Of a stretch of 64,000 bases of DNA, positions 34,219 through 42,597 are shown piece by piece (position 1 is the first letter of the stretch; every line of letters begins with the position of its first letter). The position numbers and the translations under genes are program-made. The stretch spans positions 186,001 to 250,000 of the forward strand of contig NZ_BLAJ01000004.1 of NCBI RefSeq assembly GCF_009176305.1, written 5' to 3'. The notes under the pieces are model-generated. The model had not been told where the DNA came from, ran no database searches, and was given only the letters and a program-made list of their open reading frames with translations. The stretch is from Martinezella dioscoreae. Lineage in GTDB: Bacteria > Pseudomonadota > Alphaproteobacteria > Rhizobiales > Rhizobiaceae.

Positions 34219-34860
34219 TCATGTCTGCAAAATATGCCTGCGGGTCAGTTCCTTGAGCATATCGACGTCGCGCTTCTCTATTGCGTCGATCATCTGCTGG
34301 TGCTCGCGGCCGGACTGCTCGATGCGGGCTCGGGTTCGCCATTGCGAGACCGGTGCCGACGAGGTGCGTTGCCGGATTTCGGTGATGAGTTCGACAAGCT
34401 CCTGATTTCCTGCAAGTACCAGCAGGTAGCGGTGAAAAGCGAGATTGGCTTCGTAAAGCTCGAGCATGGTGCCATTGAGCACCAGATCATCGAAGCGCGA
34501 AGCCAGCGCGCGCAAATTGGCAATATCCGCATCGCCGGCATTGGCGACGATGCGATCGCTGATCGCCACTTCGAGGATCACGCGGATATCGCTTACTTCC
34601 TGGGCGCGGCGCCCGTCCTGCTCGTGCACGTGATAGCCGCGATTGGGAATGTGCTCGACAAGTCGCTTCTGCACGAGGCGGTCGAGCGCCCGCCGCACCT
34701 GCGGCCTCGTACAACTGTACCGACGCTCCAGATCGATCTGCTTCAGCCATGTTCCGGGCGGGAGCCTGCCCGCGAGGATGTCCTGGAGAATGAGCTCGGT
34801 CACGTCGGGCGCCTCTCCTCCGTGCGACGGCGCCGCCGCTTCAGCTTCCAGCGAGTTCAT
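34219..34860 (-). CDS. GntR-family regulator (FCD subfamily)
   Basis: Regulator of the divergent peptidase/amino-acid transport genes, 213 residues from the ATG at 34860. The winged HTH is PPGTWLKQIDLERRYSCTRPQVRRALDRLVQKRLVEHIPNRGYHV (about 34-78). The FCD domain has EVAISDRIVAN, LAFHRYLLVLAGNQELVELI and HQQMIDAIEKRDVDML with its metal-site His residues. A 16-bp perfect palindrome in the divergent promoter region is a strong operator candidate. The start at 34911 would add 17 residues without any motif. Confidence 0.9.
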   Translation of the reverse strand: MNSLEAEAAAPSHGGEAPDVTELILQDILAGRLPPGTWLKQIDLERRYSCTRPQVRRALDRLVQKRLVEHIPNRGYHVHEQDGRRAQEVSDIRVILEVAISDRIVANAGDADIANLRALASRFDDLVLNGTMLELYEANLAFHRYLLVLAGNQELVELITEIRQRTSSAPVSQWRTRARIEQSGREHQQMIDAIEKRDVDMLKELTRRHILQT

Positions 34861-34989
34861 GCAGCTCTCCCAGACCTTCCCAAGTTGGCGATGACTATCA
34901 TAGGTCCACATTTTTCAACACGGCGCGCGCTATGGCTGCCAAAAAAATATTCATGCTCATCTCTTGCGCATCCGTTCTTATTGGCACAT

Positions 34990-35005
34990 AAATTGGTACC
35001 AATTT
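34990..35005. promoter_or_regulatory. GntR-type palindromic operator
   Basis: AAATTGGTACCAATTT is a perfect 16-bp palindrome in the 177-bp gap between a GntR/FCD gene and the divergent M20 gene. TTGGTACCAA-type sites are common for FCD regulators. It is 33 bp upstream of the M20 start, over the likely promoter. Confidence 0.85.
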
Positions 35006-35037
35006 AGTATCCATTATATGAGGCGGATGGCAAGTCC

Positions 35038-36462
35038 ATGCAAAATTCCGAGGCGGTCTGGGACATTGTCGAAAGGAAAAGCGCGGAATTCTTCGCGCTT
35101 AGCGATCGGATCTGGGACATTCCTGAAACCAACTACCTGGAATACAGATCCGCCGAAGAACATGCCGCGATGCTTGGGCGTCAGGGGTTTCGTGTCGAGC
35201 GCGGCATCGCCGGCCTGCCGACGGCTGTCATGGGCGAAGCGGGCGAGGATGGTTCGGTCATCGCGATCCTCGGCGAGTTCGATGCGCTGCCCGGATTGAG
35301 CCAGGAAGCCGGTGTCGCGGAAGAGCGGCCTCTGGTCGATGGCGGCAATGGCCATGGCTGCGGCCATAACATGCTGGGCGCCGGCTCGATGCTCGCGGCG
35401 GCCGCGGTCAAGGATTTCCTCGCGGAAAACGGCCTGAAGGGCAGGGTGCGCTATTACGGTTGCCCGGCCGAGGAGGGTGGATCCTCCAAGGGCTTCATGG
35501 TTCGTGCTGGCGTTTTCGATGATGTCGATATCGCGATCTCCTGGCATCCGGCGGCCTTCGCCGGCGTCAACAATCCCATTTCGCTCGCCTGCAACGAGAT
35601 CAATTTCCATTTTTCCGGCCGTGCCTCGCACGCTTCTGCCACGCCTCATCTTGGCCGCAGCGCGCTGGATGCGGTCGAGCTGATGAATGTCGGTGTCAAC
35701 TACATGCGCGAACACATGCCGTCGACGGCGCGCATCCACTATGCCGTCACCGATACCGGCGGCGCGGCCCCCAATGTCGTGCAGGCGCGCGCCACCGTGC
35801 GTTATCTCGTGCGGGCGCGGACCCTGCCGGAACTCCTTTCGCTGGTCGCCCGGGTCAAGAAGGTGGCCGAGGGTGCCGCCTTGATGACAGAGACGACGGT
35901 TCGCAGCGAGATCATCAGCGGCGACGCCAATCTCGTTGGCAATACACCGCTCGAGGAATGCATGTTCGCGCAGCTGAATCGGCTCGGGCCGCCCGTGTTT
36001 GACGACGCGGATCGCGAGACCGCGCTGAAGTTTCAGCAGACCTTCAGCGCGGAGGATATTGCCGCTTCCTACGGCCGATTTGCATTGAAGCCGAAGAAGG
36101 GCCAGGCGCTCTGTGAGGAAATCTTTCCGTTGAACGGCGGCGATGGCACCCTGGTCGGCTCGACCGATGTCGGAACGGTCAGCTGGGTCGTCCCGACCGT
36201 GCAGATGCGCGGCGCCACCTATGCGATCGGCACGCCCGGCCACTCCTGGCAGCTCGTCGCGCAGGGCAAGCTGCCTGTCGCTCACAAGGGCACCGAACAT
36301 GCCGCCAAGGTGATGGCGAGCACGGCCGTCGAACTCATCCGCAATCCCGCGCTCATCGCGGCCGCCAAGGAAGATCACAAAGCACGCCTCGAAGGTACGC
36401 CCTTCGTCAACCCGATCCCGGACGATGTCGAGCCGCCGCTGCCGGAGAAGGCCAATGGCTGA
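35038..36462 (+). CDS. M20-family amidohydrolase (AbgB-like)
   Basis: Zinc/manganese-dependent hydrolase of the peptidase M20D type, 474 residues, closest in pattern to aminobenzoyl-glutamate utilisation protein B. Metal-site motifs are GEFDALPGLSQ (about residues 80-90), GHGCGHNMLGAGSMLAAAAVK (about 105-125) and GCPAEEGGSSKG (catalytic Glu, about 141-152). A lid domain follows with HFSGRASHAS. GAGG and GGATGG lie upstream of the ATG. First gene of the operon driven from the palindrome region; it overlaps the M28-like gene by 8 bp. It probably splits an N-acyl amino acid or dipeptide. Confidence 0.88.
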   Translation: MQNSEAVWDIVERKSAEFFALSDRIWDIPETNYLEYRSAEEHAAMLGRQGFRVERGIAGLPTAVMGEAGEDGSVIAILGEFDALPGLSQEAGVAEERPLVDGGNGHGCGHNMLGAGSMLAAAAVKDFLAENGLKGRVRYYGCPAEEGGSSKGFMVRAGVFDDVDIAISWHPAAFAGVNNPISLACNEINFHFSGRASHASATPHLGRSALDAVELMNVGVNYMREHMPSTARIHYAVTDTGGAAPNVVQARATVRYLVRARTLPELLSLVARVKKVAEGAALMTETTVRSEIISGDANLVGNTPLEECMFAQLNRLGPPVFDDADRETALKFQQTFSAEDIAASYGRFALKPKKGQALCEEIFPLNGGDGTLVGSTDVGTVSWVVPTVQMRGATYAIGTPGHSWQLVAQGKLPVAHKGTEHAAKVMASTAVELIRNPALIAAAKEDHKARLEGTPFVNPIPDDVEPPLPEKANG

Positions 36463-38131
36463 GGCCGGTCTGAAGCCCGATCGCGCGCGCTTGATGGCGC
36501 ATATCGGCGAATTCGCGCGCCGAGTAAAGCTTTCGGGCACGGCCGAAGAGCTGGAAAGCTTCCGCTATCTCCAGGCTGAGATGGACGGCTTTGGCTATCG
36601 CACGCGGCTTCTGTCGCACGATGCCTTCATCAGCTTGCCACGTGCCGCCACGGTTGAGATCGATGGCGAGAACCTTCGTTGCATCACGCATTCCATGTCG
36701 ATCTCGACACCAGCCGCGGGAGTAACCGGCAATCTCATCCATGTCGGCGAGGGAACCGAAGCCGATTTCGCCGGCAAGGATATCGCCGGCAAGATCGTCC
36801 TGGTCGATGGTATCGCGACCGAAGAAGTGGCCGCGCTTGCGAGTGCTTTCGGCGCGCTCGGCGAACTTCACATCAGTCCGAACGAGCATCTCTATGAGAT
36901 GTGCGTCTCCCCGGTCTGGGGCAGCCCGTCGCAACACACGCGCGACAGGCTGCCGACGACCGTCATCTGCTCGATCGCTAAGGATGATGGCGGCCGCCTG
37001 CGTGAAAGGCTTGCGCGCGGAGAGGCGGTGACTGCAACGCTTTGCGCGGAGGTGGACACGGGTTGGCGCAAGACGCCGTTGCTTGTTGCCGAGCTTCAAC
37101 CGAAAGGCGACGATGGACCTTTCGTCCTGTTTTCCGGCCATCATGACACCTGGCATTTCGGGGTCATGGACAATGGCGGCGCCAATGCGACGATGCTCGA
37201 GGCGGCGCGCCTGCTCGCGCTTCGTGCCTCGGAATGGCGCAGGGGCTTGCGCATATGCTTCTGGTCCGGTCATTCCCATGGCCGCTACTCCGGCTCAGCT
37301 TGGTACGCCGACGAGTATTTCGACGAACTCGATCGCCGCTGCGCCGTCCATGTCAATGTCGATTCCACCGGCGGCGAGGGTGCTACCGTCCTCACCAATT
37401 CCGGTGTGATCGACGAACTCAGGCCCTTGGCTGCGGATGTGATCGAGCGTGTGACCGGACAGAAACACGCCGGCAGGCGTCATGGCCGCGCCGCGGATCA
37501 GTCCTTCTGGGGCATCGGTATTCCCTCGATGTTCGGCAGCCTCAGCCATCAGCCGCCGGGACCCGTCAAGATGCTGACGGCGCTTGGATGGTGGTGGCAT
37601 ACGCCGCACGACACCGCCGAACATATCGATCCGGACAATCTTTGCCGGGACACGGCGATTGTTCTCGAAGTTCTCTGGCGGCTGCTGACTTTGCCCGTCT
37701 TGCCGCTGGATTACACTCAATATGCCGCCTCCCTCGACGAGCAGATTGGGCAATTGCAGGCAGCGCTTGCCGGCCGTCTCGATATCTCCGGCTTGTCCCG
37801 GGCCATAGAAGACTTGCGCGTCAACGCAAATTCGCTTCTGCAGGTGAGGGATCCCAAGCCGGAACGAGCGGCGCGGATCGATGCCTCGCTGATGCATGCC
37901 GGGCGGCATCTGGTGCCGCTGAACTATACGAGCGGCGAACGCTTCCATCCTGATTCCGCGCTGCCGCACGTCGCCTGGCCCTCTCTGGAAGGGCTGCGCT
38001 CGCTGGCGAGACTGGATGAGGGCGCGCAGGATACCGCTTTCTACGTCGTTCACGCGCGTCAGACGAGAAATCGCATCGCTTACGCGCTGCGGGAGGCCAA
38101 TGCCGCCCTGCGAGCGGCTCTGGAGAACTGA
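36455..38131 (+). CDS. M28-family peptidase-like protein with altered active site
   Basis: A 558-residue protein with an M28 aminopeptidase core (about residues 220-440) after an N-terminal PA-like insert. His230-x-Asp pattern FSGHHDTWHFG and the DNGGANATMLEAARLL segment match the first two metal ligands. Where M28 enzymes have a Glu-Glu pair (catalytic base plus ligand) this protein reads FWSGHSHGRYSGS, so His273/Ser274 replace the Glu pair. SLSHQPPGPV and WWWHTPHDTAEHID contain later ligand-like His residues. The start overlaps the M20 stop by 8 bp. Either a variant hydrolase or a different activity. Confidence 0.8.
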   Translation: MAEAGLKPDRARLMAHIGEFARRVKLSGTAEELESFRYLQAEMDGFGYRTRLLSHDAFISLPRAATVEIDGENLRCITHSMSISTPAAGVTGNLIHVGEGTEADFAGKDIAGKIVLVDGIATEEVAALASAFGALGELHISPNEHLYEMCVSPVWGSPSQHTRDRLPTTVICSIAKDDGGRLRERLARGEAVTATLCAEVDTGWRKTPLLVAELQPKGDDGPFVLFSGHHDTWHFGVMDNGGANATMLEAARLLALRASEWRRGLRICFWSGHSHGRYSGSAWYADEYFDELDRRCAVHVNVDSTGGEGATVLTNSGVIDELRPLAADVIERVTGQKHAGRRHGRAADQSFWGIGIPSMFGSLSHQPPGPVKMLTALGWWWHTPHDTAEHIDPDNLCRDTAIVLEVLWRLLTLPVLPLDYTQYAASLDEQIGQLQAALAGRLDISGLSRAIEDLRVNANSLLQVRDPKPERAARIDASLMHAGRHLVPLNYTSGERFHPDSALPHVAWPSLEGLRSLARLDEGAQDTAFYVVHARQTRNRIAYALREANAALRAALEN

Positions 38132-38189
38132 CGCCGAGAATACCGGATCTGACAAAAGGCCGCTTAGGCGGCCGAAAAGGGGAACGAAG

Positions 38190-39044
38190 ATGAAAAACAG
38201 AAAAATGCTTGCCGCCGTATTCGGCATGATTGCCTCCCTTGCTCCGCTGACCGCCGGCGCCAAAGACTGGACGCAGGTGAAGGTCGGCATCGAAGGCGCG
38301 TTCCCGCCGTGGAACCTGATGGATTCAAGCGGCAAGCTTGCCGGCTTCGACGTCGATCTCATCAACGATCTCTGCAAGCGCGCCAAGGTCGATTGCGAGT
38401 TGATCGCCGGCGAATGGAACGCGATGATCCCAAGCCTGAATGCCGGCAAATTCGATCTGGTGATGACGCTCGGCATCAACGATAAGCGCAAACAGGTGGT
38501 CGATTTCACCGTACCCTATGCGAGCGGTGTCGCAAGCTTCCTGCTCGTGAAGGATGGATCGGTTTCACCTCTCCCGATGACGGGTGAGCGGCTCAATCTC
38601 AACGACAAGGCGAAAGCGGATCCGGTGATGGCGGAGATCGGCAAGGCCTTGAAGGGCAAGACGGTCGGTGTCGTCCAGTCGACCAGCCAGGAGCAGCTGA
38701 TCAATTCCTATTTCGGATCCGATGTGACGGTGCGTGCCTATAAGAGCTCCGGAGAGCGCGATCTTGATCTCAAGGCAGGCCGCATCGATGCCGGCTTCGA
38801 CAGCGGCGTCTATGAAACCTCCGTACTCGCCAAACCCGGCAACGACGATCTGATGATGTCCGGCCCCCTGGTGAAGGGTGCGATGTTGGCAACGGAGGTC
38901 GCTCTCGGCATGCGCAAGGGCGAGACCGATCTGAAGGCGAAATTCGACGATGCCATCAAGCAAGCGGCCAAGGATGGCACGATCAAGCAGCTCTCGGAAA
39001 AATGGAGCAAGATCGACCTGACGCCGACCTTCGAGGCCAATTGA
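38190..39044 (+). CDS. Polar amino-acid ABC transporter substrate-binding protein (copy 1)
   Basis: Periplasmic receptor of the HisJ/ArgT family (SBP_bac_3), 284 residues. A signal peptide (KNRKMLAAVFGMIASLAPLTAGA, residues 2-24) precedes KVGIEGAFPPWNLMDSSGKLAGFDVDLINDLCKRAKVDCEL, the classic family start. The ATG follows GGGGAACGAAG. It lies 58 bp after the M28-like gene and before the permeases. A second binding protein of the same type follows the ATPase. Confidence 0.92.
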   Translation: MKNRKMLAAVFGMIASLAPLTAGAKDWTQVKVGIEGAFPPWNLMDSSGKLAGFDVDLINDLCKRAKVDCELIAGEWNAMIPSLNAGKFDLVMTLGINDKRKQVVDFTVPYASGVASFLLVKDGSVSPLPMTGERLNLNDKAKADPVMAEIGKALKGKTVGVVQSTSQEQLINSYFGSDVTVRAYKSSGERDLDLKAGRIDAGFDSGVYETSVLAKPGNDDLMMSGPLVKGAMLATEVALGMRKGETDLKAKFDDAIKQAAKDGTIKQLSEKWSKIDLTPTFEAN

Positions 39045-39125
39045 GCGCGTCCCGCATCCACCGTTCCCGGCCGAGGCTAAGACCATGACTTCCCCTGCGC
39101 ACATCCATTCTTTCAGGTCAAGCGG

Positions 39126-39845
39126 ATGAACCAGCCAACCCTATTCGACCTTGCTGGCTTCGGTCCGGATGGCTGGGGTCATGCTCTCCTGGCCGGCGCC
39201 TGGATGACCATTCTTGTCGCGATTTCCGGCTATGCAGTCGGCGCCTGCATCGGAACGCTCGGCGCGTGGGGCAAGATCGCCGGCAACCGGATTGCACGCG
39301 CCACGGCGGATGCCTATACGACGGTTCTTCGCGGCATCCCCGATCTGCTGGTCATCTATCTCTTTTACTTCGGCGGCAGCGCGGTCGTCACGGCCATCGG
39401 TAAGATGTTCGGAGCGGAGGGCTTCCTCGGTTTTCCGGGTTTCCTCGCCGGTTCCCTGGCCGTCGGCGTCACGTCCGGTGCGCAGTTCACGGAGGTGCTG
39501 CGCGGCGGGTTCAAGGCCGTGCATCCCGGTGAGATCGAGGCCGCCATCGCCTGCGGAATGCCGCGCTGGCTGCGCCTGCGCCGGATTATCGCGCCGCTGA
39601 CCTTGCGTCATGCGCTGCCGGGGCTCGGTAACGTCTGGCAGGTTGTTCTCAAGGAGTCGGCGCTGGTCTCGATCACTGGCGTCGCCGAATTGCTGCGTCA
39701 GGCGCAGGTCGGCGCGGGCTCCACGGGACTGCCGTTCGATTTCTACCTGATCGCAGGGGTGATCTATCTGATGATCTCGACCCTATCCAGCCTGATCATC
39801 CAGCAAGCAGAGCGCCATCTGTCGCGCGGTGTGAGGAAACGCTGA
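39126..39845 (+). CDS. Amino-acid ABC transporter permease (HisQ-like)
   Basis: Membrane subunit, 239 residues with about five helices. The typical motif RGIPDLLVIYLFYFGG (about residues 75-90) and the coupling region GFKAVHPGEIEAAIACGMPRWLRLRRIIAPLTLRHALPGLGN are present. It shares one base with the next gene (TGATG), so the two permeases are translated together. Confidence 0.93.
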   Translation: MNQPTLFDLAGFGPDGWGHALLAGAWMTILVAISGYAVGACIGTLGAWGKIAGNRIARATADAYTTVLRGIPDLLVIYLFYFGGSAVVTAIGKMFGAEGFLGFPGFLAGSLAVGVTSGAQFTEVLRGGFKAVHPGEIEAAIACGMPRWLRLRRIIAPLTLRHALPGLGNVWQVVLKESALVSITGVAELLRQAQVGAGSTGLPFDFYLIAGVIYLMISTLSSLIIQQAERHLSRGVRKR

Positions 39846-40585
39846 TGGATTGGCAATTCCTTGAAGAGACTTTCGTGAGCCTTGTCGCGGCGATCCCGTT
39901 GACGATCGAACTCGCGGTGACGTCGATCTGCCTCGGCGCCATCCTCGCATTGCTTCTGGCGCTTGCTCGCCTATCGGGCGTCACCGTCCTCGACTGGTTT
40001 GCCCGGCTCTACGTTTTCGTCTTTCGCGGCACGCCGTTGCTCGTCCAGATCTTCCTGATCTACTACGGTCTCGGCCAGTTCCCCGTCATCCGTCACAGCA
40101 TTTTCTGGCCATTTCTGCGCGATCCCTATTGGTGCGCCGTCCTGGCGCTGACACTGAATACCGCGGCCTACGCCAGCGAAATCATCCGCGGCGGTCTGCT
40201 CTCGGTGCCGCATGGGCAGGTGGAGGCTGCGCGCGCCTGCGGCATGCATCGACTCATGATGTTCCGGCGCATCATCCTGCCGCTTGCCATCCGTCAGGCG
40301 CTGCCGGGCTACGGCAACGAGATGATCTCGATGGTGAAGGCGACATCGCTTGCCTCGATCATCACGCTGATGGAAGTCACGGGCGTCGCGGCGAAGATCA
40401 TTTCGGAGACCTACCGCGCCATCGAGGTCTTCGTCGTTTCAGGTGCCATCTACCTGGCGATCAACTTCGTGCTGACACGCCTCATCCAGTTTGCCGAGTA
40501 TCGGCTGAGCCCGCATCTGCGCCCGCCCGTGCCGGTGACGCACGATACCGCCGCCGAGGCGGCCCCCGTAGGAGATCCGCGATGA
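39845..40585 (+). CDS. Amino-acid ABC transporter permease (HisM-like)
   Basis: Membrane partner, 246 residues. It has FRGTPLLVQIFLIYYGLGQFP (about 60-80) and the coupling motif GQVEAARACGMHRLMMFRRIILPLAIRQALPGYGNE, both typical of HisM/GlnP proteins. The C-terminal tail is Pro/Ala-rich (PPVPVTHDTAAEAAP). It overlaps the ATPase gene by 4 bp. Confidence 0.93.
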   Translation: MDWQFLEETFVSLVAAIPLTIELAVTSICLGAILALLLALARLSGVTVLDWFARLYVFVFRGTPLLVQIFLIYYGLGQFPVIRHSIFWPFLRDPYWCAVLALTLNTAAYASEIIRGGLLSVPHGQVEAARACGMHRLMMFRRIILPLAIRQALPGYGNEMISMVKATSLASIITLMEVTGVAAKIISETYRAIEVFVVSGAIYLAINFVLTRLIQFAEYRLSPHLRPPVPVTHDTAAEAAPVGDPR

Positions 40586-41349
40586 CTGCCACGCCAATCG
40601 CACTCAGCGTGCGCGACATGCACAAGAGCTTTGGACCGATCGAGGTGCTCAAGGGTATCTCGCTCGATGCGCTGGAAGGCGACGTCGTCTCGATTCTCGG
40701 TTCTTCAGGCTCCGGAAAATCGACATTCCTGCGATGCATCAATTTGCTGGAGACGCCCGATTCCGGTGAGGTGACCGTGGCGGGCGAAACGATCCGCATG
40801 CAGCGCACAGCCCGCGGCGCCCATCGTCCAGCCGATGGAAGGCAGGTCGATCGCATCCGTTCCCAACTCGGCATGGTGTTCCAGAGCTTCAATCTCTGGT
40901 CCCACAAGACGGTGCTCGAGAACGTGATCGAGGCGCCCGTCCACGTCCAGGGCCGTTCGCGCGCCGAATGCATCGAGGAAGCGGAAGCGCTGCTCGCCAA
41001 GGTCGGCATCGCCGACAAGCGCAATTTCTACCCGGCTCATCTTTCGGGGGGCCAGCAACAGCGCGCGGCCATCGCGCGCGCCCTCGCCATGCATCCGAAG
41101 GTCATGCTGTTCGATGAACCGACATCGGCGCTCGACCCCGAGCTCGTGGGCGAGGTCCTGAGGGTCATGCGCGCGCTCGCCGAGGAGGGACGCACCATGC
41201 TCGTCGTTACGCATGAGATGGGCTTTGCGCGCGATGTCTCGAGCCGCGTCATCTTCCTGCACAAGGGCGTCGTCGAGGAAGACGGCAAGCCGCAGGATGT
41301 CTTTGCCGGTTCACGTTCCGAGCGCTTCCGCCAGTTCATCAGCCAATAA
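40582..41349 (+). CDS. Amino-acid ABC transporter ATP-binding protein (HisP-like)
   Basis: ATPase, 255 residues. Walker A is GSSGSGKST, the Q-loop segment GMVFQSFNLWSHKTVLENV, the signature LSGGQQQRAAIARALAM, Walker B MLFDEPTSALDPEL and the H-loop VVTHEMGFARDV. The insertion RTARGAHRPADGRQVDRIRSQ before the Q-loop is typical of HisP/OccP transporters for basic amino acids and opines. It is followed 32 bp later by a second binding protein. Confidence 0.93.
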   Translation: MTATPIALSVRDMHKSFGPIEVLKGISLDALEGDVVSILGSSGSGKSTFLRCINLLETPDSGEVTVAGETIRMQRTARGAHRPADGRQVDRIRSQLGMVFQSFNLWSHKTVLENVIEAPVHVQGRSRAECIEEAEALLAKVGIADKRNFYPAHLSGGQQQRAAIARALAMHPKVMLFDEPTSALDPELVGEVLRVMRALAEEGRTMLVVTHEMGFARDVSSRVIFLHKGVVEEDGKPQDVFAGSRSERFRQFISQ

Positions 41350-41381
41350 TTTCAAGTTCAATCACAATGGGGAACTCGATC

Positions 41382-42239
41382 ATGAAATACCTGACCGGAC
41401 TTCTAACCGCGCTCATAATGGTCGCCACGTTCGCGACGGCGAGCGTCGTGCGCGCCGAGGACAAAAAGTGGACGCATGTCACCATCGCGACCGAAGGCGC
41501 TTTTCGTCCATGGAATTTCACCAAGGCGGACGGCAGCCTGGACGGATATGAGATCGAACTGATCAAATATCTCTGCGATCACATGAAAGTCGAATGCACG
41601 ACCGTCATCCAGCCCTTCGACGGCATGATCCCGGCACTCAATGCGGGTAAATTCGACGCGATCATTTCCGGCATGTCGGCGACCGCCAAGCGGGAGGAGG
41701 TCATTGCCTTTAGCGATTCCTACGGCACCACCGGCCAGACGTTCGCAACCCTGAAGGATTCCCCGCTTGCCGATCTTCCCATGAAGGGCCAGGTGTTTTC
41801 CGTCGCGACGGATGAAGCCGGCGCGGTCAAGGCGCTGAAGGAACTCGAACCGATGCTCAAGGGCAAGACGATCGGCGTGCAGACGGCATCGATCGCGGCA
41901 ACCTTCCTCGACAAATATCTGAAGGGCGTCGCCGATATTCGCGAATACAAGACCACCGAGCAGCATGACCTCGACCTGAAGGCCGGCCGCGTCGATCTCA
42001 TCATGGCGTCGATGGCCTATCTGTCGACGGCCGCGGCAAAACCCGGCAATGAAGATATGACCGTGACCGGACCGCGCTTCCAAGGCGGCCTCCTCGGCCG
42101 GGGCAGTTCCGTCGGTCTGCGCAAGGACGACACCCAGCTGAAGGCGATGTTCAACGATGCGATCGCGGCGGCAAAAGCCGACGGTACGATCGCGAAGCTG
42201 TCTCAGAAATGGTTCGGCTTCGACGTGACCCCGAAGTAA
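41382..42239 (+). CDS. Polar amino-acid ABC transporter substrate-binding protein (copy 2)
   Basis: Periplasmic receptor, 285 residues from the ATG at 41382, which follows GGGGAA by 7 bp (an ATG at 41367 overlaps that site). A signal peptide (about residues 1-26, ending VVRA) precedes VTIATEGAFRPWNFTKADGSLDGYEIELIKYLCDHMKVECT. It resembles the product of the gene at 38190 over its whole length but differs enough to suggest another ligand. Both would feed the one HisQMP complex. Confidence 0.92.
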   Translation: MKYLTGLLTALIMVATFATASVVRAEDKKWTHVTIATEGAFRPWNFTKADGSLDGYEIELIKYLCDHMKVECTTVIQPFDGMIPALNAGKFDAIISGMSATAKREEVIAFSDSYGTTGQTFATLKDSPLADLPMKGQVFSVATDEAGAVKALKELEPMLKGKTIGVQTASIAATFLDKYLKGVADIREYKTTEQHDLDLKAGRVDLIMASMAYLSTAAAKPGNEDMTVTGPRFQGGLLGRGSSVGLRKDDTQLKAMFNDAIAAAKADGTIAKLSQKWFGFDVTPK

Positions 42240-42597
42240 ATCCAGAGCGAGGCTAAACGGTCGCCCCCGCTGCATGCCTTTGATCGTGCCGGGCAACCGC
42301 AGCGAAATGCTCTTTCAAACCTGTCATCCCGATGACGCGCAGGTCATCGGGATGATCTGGATGGCCGGCTCAGGCGCGTCGGCGAGATTTGCCTGGGTGC
42401 CAAGGCGATTATTTGGCCGTCAGGCGGCGTTATTGCAGTCGGATCGAGCTAGGCGTTCTCGATCGTCCTTGCATTGACGGAATGGAATTCCAGAATTGCA
42501 CGACTGCTGTGCAACCACACCGGACAGCTTGGTCTACCATCACCCTTCCGATCGGTTGAAATAAGTCCGGTGTCGGCAATCCATCTATCTTCGCCGA
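42240..42597. other. Convergent intergenic stretch
   Basis: This 358 bp region lies between the second binding-protein gene and the convergent oxidoreductase gene. It contains one inverted repeat (listed separately) and otherwise no coding frame that I can support. Confidence 0.5.
42324..42355. terminator. 13-bp inverted repeat, possible terminator
   Basis: TCATCCCGATGAC (42324-42336) and its exact complement (42343-42355) surround the 6-nt loop GCGCAG. There is no clear U-run, so it may be a transcript-end hairpin, a Rho-dependent boundary or a dispersed palindromic element. It lies 85 bp past the amino-acid transport operon. Confidence 0.55.
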
